Source of the DNA: Nitrospirota bacterium
Lineage (GTDB): Bacteria > Nitrospirota > CAKKRA01 > 9FT-COMBO-42-15
Length of the DNA stretch: 9,218 nt
Direction of reading: 5' to 3'
Assembly: GCA_023248415.1 (NCBI GenBank)
Contig: JAHFEP010000022.1
Coordinates: forward strand, 2,725 to 11,942
The notes beneath the pieces were generated by a model. That model was not told where the DNA came from and ran no database searches. It saw only the letters and a list, made by a program, of their open reading frames with translations. Shown here one piece after another: positions 5,217 to 9,218 of the stretch; position 1 is the stretch's first letter; each line of letters opens with the position of its first letter. The position numbers were made by a program, and so were the translations under genes.

Positions 5217-5498
5217 TTAGGCCTGACCCTTTGTCTTATTAATATATGCAACAAGGGCATTTACAGAGGCAAATGCCTCTCTGCCGACATCCTCATCCGG
5301 GATTGATATGCCGAATTCCTGCTCAAGACCAACTACCAACTCCAGTGCATCAATTGAATCAAGCCCCAGCCCCTCTCCAAACAACGGTGCGTCATCTTTA
5401 ATAGTTTTTAAATCAATAGCCAATTTCAGCCTTCGTATAATAAGGTCTTTAACCTTATCATTTAGACTCTGTTCAATTCCTTCTAACAAAAACTTCAC
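5217..5498 (-). CDS. acpP: Acyl carrier protein
   Basis: An acidic, helical carrier protein of about 90 residues that tethers growing acyl chains on 4'-phosphopantetheine. The attachment Ser is Ser48 in LGLDSIDALELVVGLEQEFG, a typical helix II recognition segment. DSIDALEL replaces the DSLDTVEL of housekeeping AcpP, which fits a specialised ACP, though this is weak evidence. The frame begins with GTG at 5498, but the AAAGGGG ribosome-like sequence then abuts the start codon. A TTG at 5489 sits 5 nt after GGGGTGA and is better placed, giving 90 residues. It lies between the FabG-like stop and the FabZ-like gene with gaps of about 10-20 bp, clearly in one operon. Activity needs a phosphopantetheinyl transferase from elsewhere in the genome. 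Confidence 0.94.
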   Translation of the reverse strand: MKFLLEGIEQSLNDKVKDLIIRRLKLAIDLKTIKDDAPLFGEGLGLDSIDALELVVGLEQEFGISIPDEDVGREAFASVNALVAYINKTKGQA

Positions 5499-5510
5499 CC
5501 CTTTCTTATA

Positions 5511-6254
5511 TTAAATCGTTATCCCGCCGTCTACACTGATTATCTGGCCTGTTATATATGCCGACTCATCTGACGCAAGGAAGGCTGCAACATCGGCAAC
5601 CTCCTGAGGCATGCCAAACCTTCCCAATGGAATCATACCCAACAGTTCATTATGCGCCTTTTGCGGGATTGCCTTTAGCATCTCTGTTTCTATTACACCA
5701 GGCGATACAGCATTCACATTTATTTTAAAATTTGCAAGCTCCCTTGCAAGGGATTTTGTAAAACTAATAATTCCTCCCTTTGATGCAGAGTAATTTGTCT
5801 GGCCAGCCCTGCCTGTTATAGCGCTTGGTGAAACAATATTGATTATCCTGCCGCTTTTCTGTGCAATCATCTGCCGAACCACAGCCCTGCAGCAGTTAAA
5901 GACACCTTTTAAATTAGTTGCTATAACCCTGTCCCAGTCCTCCTCCTTCATAAGCATAAGGTATCCATCTTTTATTACACCTGCATTATTCACAAGGATG
6001 TCTATTCTACCATAAACCTTAATGGTTTGGTCAAGCATTTCTTTTGCTGCTGTTGAAGAAGCCACATCAGCCTTTATCGCAATAGACTCTCCTCCTGTCT
6101 TTTTAATCTCTTCTGCTGCCGCCTCTGCTGCATTGTTATCACTGCTGTAATTGATAATAACCTTTGCGCCTGCCTTTGCAAAATTTAGACATATAGCACG
6201 GCCGATGCCTTTAGAACCGCCTGTAACCAATGCAACCTTATCTTTTAATATCAT
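5511..6254 (-). CDS. fabG: 3-oxoacyl-ACP reductase (FabG-type SDR)
   Basis: A short-chain dehydrogenase/reductase of 247 residues, the usual FabG length, reducing 3-ketoacyl-ACP to 3-hydroxyacyl-ACP with NAD(P)H. The cofactor loop TGGSKGIG is at residues 11-18 and NNAG at 89-92. The catalytic tetrad is Asn114, Ser142, Tyr155 and Lys159, and GQTNYSASKGG is identical in style to true FabG proteins. The C-terminal ITGQIISVDGG strand matches the family tetramer interface. Unlike its acyltransferase and dehydratase-like neighbours, it shows no missing key residue. GATGAGG before the ATG gives a ribosome site. The gap to the upstream fabD-like gene is 39 bp and to the ACP gene 12-21 bp. Substrate chain length and structure cannot be inferred. 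Confidence 0.95.
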   Translation of the reverse strand: MILKDKVALVTGGSKGIGRAICLNFAKAGAKVIINYSSDNNAAEAAAEEIKKTGGESIAIKADVASSTAAKEMLDQTIKVYGRIDILVNNAGVIKDGYLMLMKEEDWDRVIATNLKGVFNCCRAVVRQMIAQKSGRIINIVSPSAITGRAGQTNYSASKGGIISFTKSLARELANFKINVNAVSPGVIETEMLKAIPQKAHNELLGMIPLGRFGMPQEVADVAAFLASDESAYITGQIISVDGGITI

Positions 6255-6293
6255 AAAGACCTCATCAAATAGTTTAATGCAGATGGGCGTTTT

Positions 6294-7208
6294 TCAGCGT
6301 GAATTAACAAGAATATCTTCTGTTGCCATAACTTTCACCTTCCTATCAATCCACTGTATCATCCTGTAAAGCGCCCTTTCAGGGCCTACTTCAATAAAGG
6401 TATCTACTCCATTACTAATCATTGCAAGAACAGTATCTTTCCATCTTACAGGATGATATAACTGTTCAGCCAATATTCTCTTTATTTCATTTTTATCCTT
6501 TGTAATTTGACCATTCATATAGGAAGCAACCGGGGCCTCTGAATCCTTAATATCTACTGTCCTAAGATATTCATAAAACCGCTCCCCTGCCCTCTTCATC
6601 AATGGTGTATGAAAGGGAAGGCCAACATTAACAGGAACAACATGCAGTGCGCCCCTTTTTAGCGCCAGCGCCTCTGCTGCCCTAAGACCTTCATCCATCC
6701 CTGATACAATTATCTGTTTTGCAGCATTTATATTGCTGATCCACACATCACCATCTTTTTTAGCATCATTGCAGATAGCCTCAATATCATCAATAAAAAG
6801 ACCTATTATTGCGGTCATTCCACCCTTTTTATCGCCTATCTCCTCTTTCATCAATTTAGCAGCCTCTTTAACCATATCAAGACCTGTTGCAAAATCAATT
6901 GAATTAGTAGTTACCAATGCAGAATAAAAACCGAGGCTGTAGCCTGTGGCCATGACAGGTGCGTAGCCATTCTCCTTTAAGAGCATCAAGTGGATATAGT
7001 TATTAACATAGACAGCAAGCTGGGCAGTAATATCCTTATTAAGCTCATCTGTCGGGCCTTCATGGCAGACCTTTCTCAGGTCAAATTTGAGTAAATCATT
7101 GGCCTCATCATAAAGCCTTCTTGCTTTATCAAATTTATCATATAGAAGGCTGCCCATACCAACATATTGTGAACCCTGTCCGGGAAAGACAAAGGCTATC
7201 CTGTTCAT
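6294..7208 (-). CDS. FabD-like ACP acyltransferase with altered substrate pocket
   Basis: A 304-residue protein of the malonyl-CoA:ACP transacylase fold, full length for FabD. GQGSQ (10-14), the nucleophile elbow GYSLG with Ser91, the catalytic His200 in LPFHTPLM, NINAAKQIIVSG (159-170) and the C-terminal EVGP are present, so acyl transfer chemistry looks intact. Two departures matter. The elbow reads GYSLGFY where FabD has GHSLGEY. Ala116 occupies the place of E. coli Arg117, the residue that holds the malonyl carboxylate (ungapped alignment over 28 residues ending in AIIG). By analogy with polyketide acyltransferases that load monocarboxylic starters, it may transfer an acyl group other than malonyl, or hydrolyse misloaded chains. 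Its ATG overlaps the radical SAM stop by 4 bp, so the two are translationally coupled. Confidence 0.92.
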   Translation of the reverse strand: MNRIAFVFPGQGSQYVGMGSLLYDKFDKARRLYDEANDLLKFDLRKVCHEGPTDELNKDITAQLAVYVNNYIHLMLLKENGYAPVMATGYSLGFYSALVTTNSIDFATGLDMVKEAAKLMKEEIGDKKGGMTAIIGLFIDDIEAICNDAKKDGDVWISNINAAKQIIVSGMDEGLRAAEALALKRGALHVVPVNVGLPFHTPLMKRAGERFYEYLRTVDIKDSEAPVASYMNGQITKDKNEIKRILAEQLYHPVRWKDTVLAMISNGVDTFIEVGPERALYRMIQWIDRKVKVMATEDILVNSR

Positions 7209-8590
7209 CTTTTTCTAACTCCCCTTACATATTCCCATAACGGTCCAAGGGCGCCGTATTTTCTAAGCATCTTTTGAATCTTCTCTGTCATCCTGATATT
7301 CCTGCCAGGAAGTATCCAGTGGGAAAGTCTTGAAGAAAAATCCTCTACTGTTTCAACTAAATTATCCCTTACATTCTTTGATATATAAAAATATGGCGTC
7401 AATGATAAATCCTTTTCAAATATCATTCCATCTTCCTCTGCTATCTTCGCAAGTGTTGTATTAGGATACATCCTTATACCTGTCATTGCAACAACTGCCT
7501 TAGGATTCAGGCTTTCTATATTCTCCAGAGTCTCTTTTACTGTATCTTTTGTCTCACCGGGCCCGCCAAGGAGAAGGCTCTGGCAAACAGAAAGACCTGC
7601 ATTATTACATATCTTGGATGCATCTTTCAACACCTTTAGATTAAAATTCTTACCCATGTTCTGTAACATCTTATCTGATGCCGTATCTGTACCGAGCTCT
7701 ATTCCAGTACATCCTGCCTTTAGCATCAAATCCACAAGCCTTTCAGTAATAAAGCCGGGGTTTGCATAACAGCTCCATTTTATTTTTAATCTCCTCTTAA
7801 TCAGCTCCCTGCATATCTCCTCTGCATGGCTGATTGGATAATTAAATACATTATCAACAACAAAGAGATGAGAAAGATTATACTCCTTTTCCATTAATTC
7901 AAACTCATCAGCAACAAGCATTGGAGTTCGAAGCCTTACATCAGAACCTTCAACCAATGGATATGTGCAGTATATACATTTAAAATAACATCCCCTCTTT
8001 GTCTGGATATTTCCGCTTCCGCCGTCCTTCAGATAACGTTCATTATTAAGGAGACCCCTCGCAGGAACTGAAAGCACATCTAAGTTTTTTATAAACCTAA
8101 CACTGTTTCTGCATATTGTATTTCCTTTTCTGAAAACTAATCCTGAAACAGATTCAACATTTAATCCCTTCTCAATATTATTTAATAATTCAGAAAATGC
8201 CTCTTCTCCCTCGCCTATTATGCCAAAATCTGCATTTAAAATATCAAGAAGCAACTCTGGCATAATAGTAAAGCCAGAGCCGCCTAATACAATTTTTGTT
8301 TTTGCAAATCTTCTACAAAGGTCAATAACCTCTTTAATGGTAGATATGTAAGAGATGCTGTTCGGATAAGAAACATTATCAATGTTTCTTATTGAGACGC
8401 CAATAATCTCCGGATGCAGTTTGTCTATTTCACTTTTAATTTCGTTTTCCAAGGACTCTGAAAAGCAGAGGTCAAGTATGGATACAGTATGTCCCTTATC
8501 GTTCAAAGCAGCAGCAACATAGGCAATCCCTATTGGAGCAACCGGGTCTGGAAGCATCTCTCTGTTTGCAGAAATTAATAATACGCGCAT
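7205..8590 (-). CDS. B12-binding domain radical SAM protein
   Basis: A 461-residue enzyme with an N-terminal cobalamin-binding-type domain (about 1-140) and a radical SAM domain (about 190-400). The [4Fe-4S]-binding motif is C201-x3-C205-x2-C208 (RGCYFKCIYCTYP). The B12-type domain has the LGGSGFTIMPE glycine turn (102-112) but no DxHxxG histidine, as in many radical SAM/B12 enzymes. Later radical SAM landmarks are GIELGTDTASDKML (296-309) and LLGGPGET (340-347). Such enzymes methylate unactivated carbon or phosphorus, or rearrange and cyclise carbon skeletons. Linkage to acyl-carrier genes suggests an acyl or lipid substrate, an inference. I chose the ATG at 8590, preceded by AATAGGAGAG; an in-frame start at 8629 would add 13 residues (LRFARND..) encoded by a palindromic repeat. 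The substrate is not recognisable. Confidence 0.93.
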   Translation of the reverse strand: MRVLLISANREMLPDPVAPIGIAYVAAALNDKGHTVSILDLCFSESLENEIKSEIDKLHPEIIGVSIRNIDNVSYPNSISYISTIKEVIDLCRRFAKTKIVLGGSGFTIMPELLLDILNADFGIIGEGEEAFSELLNNIEKGLNVESVSGLVFRKGNTICRNSVRFIKNLDVLSVPARGLLNNERYLKDGGSGNIQTKRGCYFKCIYCTYPLVEGSDVRLRTPMLVADEFELMEKEYNLSHLFVVDNVFNYPISHAEEICRELIKRRLKIKWSCYANPGFITERLVDLMLKAGCTGIELGTDTASDKMLQNMGKNFNLKVLKDASKICNNAGLSVCQSLLLGGPGETKDTVKETLENIESLNPKAVVAMTGIRMYPNTTLAKIAEEDGMIFEKDLSLTPYFYISKNVRDNLVETVEDFSSRLSHWILPGRNIRMTEKIQKMLRKYGALGPLWEYVRGVRKR

Positions 8591-8604
8591 TTCTCTCCTA
8601 TTAA

Positions 8605-8698
8605 TGTCATTGCGAGCGAAGCGAAGCAATCCAGTTTTTGAAATTGTTGAACCTATTTTAAGATTGCTTCGGCTGACCTTGTCAGCCTCGCAATGACA
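8605..8698. repeat. Palindromic repeat element with three stems
   Basis: A 94-bp element bounded by perfect 12-bp terminal inverted repeats: TGTCATTGCGAG (8605-8616) and CTCGCAATGACA (8687-8698). Inside, GAAGCAATC (8623-8631) pairs with GATTGCTTC (8662-8670), and GGCTGAC (8671-8677) pairs with GTCAGCC (8681-8687) around CTT, so a three-way junction can form. GAAGC is duplicated in tandem at 8618-8627 (GAAGCGAAGC). The ends read CATTGCGAG.GAAGC, a style I recall from dispersed repeats of many environmental genomes, whose chance translation gives LRFARND. It lies between the glycosyltransferase and radical SAM genes and encodes the last residues and stop of the former. It encodes no transposase; it looks like a MITE or REP-like element. 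Confidence 0.8.
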
Positions 8699-9218
8699 AT
8701 CTACTCACTAATCTCAAGTACATTTGCTCTTGTTTTTTTACCATCAGATCAATATCAAACTCATTTAAAATTTGCTTAGAATCTGAAATTTGAAATGTAA
8801 AATCTTTGAGTTTTTGTAATATATACAAAATCCTTTCCGCAATACCTTCAACATCACTAGGTTTGACGAGGAAACCATTTACGCCATTTCTAACAACCTC
8901 TGAAGAGCCGTCCACATCAGTTGCAACAACAGGGACACCTGCTGCCATTGACTGTAATATCACCCTTGGAAGTCCCTCCCATAAGGATGTAAGAACAAAG
9001 ACATCAAGGCATTTCATTATTTCAGGGATATCCCTTCTGAATCCGAGGAGTTTTATTTTATTATTCAGCCCGAGGTTCTTAATCAAATCCTCCATTGCAG
9101 GTCTCAACTCGCCATCGCCTGCAGCAATAAACCTTACATTTGGCATCCTTTTATGAATAATATCAGCAGCCTTTACAAAATCAAGCGGCGCCTTTTGAGG
9201 CTTAAAACATGCGATCAT
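8682..9218 (-). CDS. Glycosyltransferase family 4 protein, C-terminal part (partial)
   Basis: The C-terminal Rossmann domain of a GT-B fold glycosyltransferase; the gene runs off the window's right edge, so its true start is not visible. An ATG at 9218 is a methionine inside the usual hinge segment before PQKAPLDFVKAA. About 178 residues remain. Family landmarks are FIAAGDGELRPAMEDL (30-45), LGFRRDIPEIM (58-68), the donor-binding SLWEGLPRVILQSMAAG (78-94) and VVRNGVNGFLV (108-118). The E-x7-E motif reads Glu81..Gln89, a substitution I have seen in other GT4 proteins. Such enzymes transfer activated sugars to lipids or polysaccharides at the cytoplasmic membrane face. The last residues, SLRG, and the TGA come from the palindromic repeat. 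It sits 91 bp upstream of the radical SAM gene, so a shared transcript is possible. Confidence 0.93.
   Translation of the reverse strand: MIACFKPQKAPLDFVKAADIIHKRMPNVRFIAAGDGELRPAMEDLIKNLGLNNKIKLLGFRRDIPEIMKCLDVFVLTSLWEGLPRVILQSMAAGVPVVATDVDGSSEVVRNGVNGFLVKPSDVEGIAERILYILQKLKDFTFQISDSKQILNEFDIDLMVKKQEQMYLRLVSRLSLRG

Noticed and set aside
5207..5260. Upstream extension of the FabZ-like frame starting at 5260
   Set aside because: It would overlap the end of the ACP gene by over 40 bp, adds residues with no family match and lacks a good ribosome site; starts at 5206 or 5191 fit better.
8591..8629. Longer N-terminus for the radical SAM protein
   Set aside because: The extra residues are encoded partly by the palindromic repeat. 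The ATG at 8590 has an AGGAGAG ribosome site and begins the typical B12-domain strand.
1..9218. CRISPR array, tRNA, rRNA, transposase or phage genes
   Set aside because: I see no regularly spaced repeats, no tRNA-like clover sequence and no mobile-element protein in any frame; the palindromes found are single copies within the window.

Overview
The window is A+T-rich (by eye) bacterial DNA with tightly packed genes. It looks like chromosome from an uncultured Gram-negative-type bacterium. The mix of a GalT-like/GlgA pair, a sigma-54 promoter, a bS22-type miniature ribosomal protein and dispersed GC-rich palindromic repeats reminds me of Nitrospirota or Desulfobacterota-like lineages. That placement is a guess from gene content, not a phylogenetic result.

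Layout. Plus strand, 18-2473: a GalT-family nucleotidyltransferase overlaps a glycogen synthase (glgA) by 4 bp, forming a glycogen/nucleotide-sugar unit. 2474-2777 is an AT-rich intergenic region with a near-perfect sigma-54 (-24/-12) promoter. It serves a two-gene unit of a stand-alone receiver protein (2778-3161) and an unrecognised 124-residue helical protein (3175-3549). The gap between the convergent units, 3550-3736, holds a GC-rich sequence (3557-3652) that can fold into a three-way junction.

Minus strand, read right to left from 9218 to 3737: a partial GT4 glycosyltransferase, a B12-binding/radical SAM enzyme, a FabD-like acyltransferase, a FabG-like ketoreductase, an acyl carrier protein, a FabZ-like hotdog protein, a TrmH/SpoU RNA methyltransferase, and a hidden 33-codon gene (3737-3838) for a bS22/AURKAIP1-COX24-type ribosomal protein with an extended Shine-Dalgarno.

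The most interesting part is the acyl-assembly cluster at 4736-8590. It has an acyl carrier protein, a reductase, a transferase and a dehydratase-like protein, but no ketosynthase in the window. Two members depart from their families at functional sites. The FabD-like protein keeps its catalytic Ser and His, but has Ala where E. coli FabD has the malonate-binding Arg117, and GYSLGFY in place of GHSLGEY. The FabZ-like protein lacks the whole GHFPGxPxxPGV segment that carries the catalytic His. With a cobalamin-type radical SAM enzyme translationally coupled to the acyltransferase, this suggests a specialised acyl chain or lipid pathway, not housekeeping fatty acid synthesis. The product is unknown. 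Two palindromic repeats intrude on this operon: one is in frame inside the FabZ-like gene, and one supplies the C-terminus and stop codon of the glycosyltransferase.
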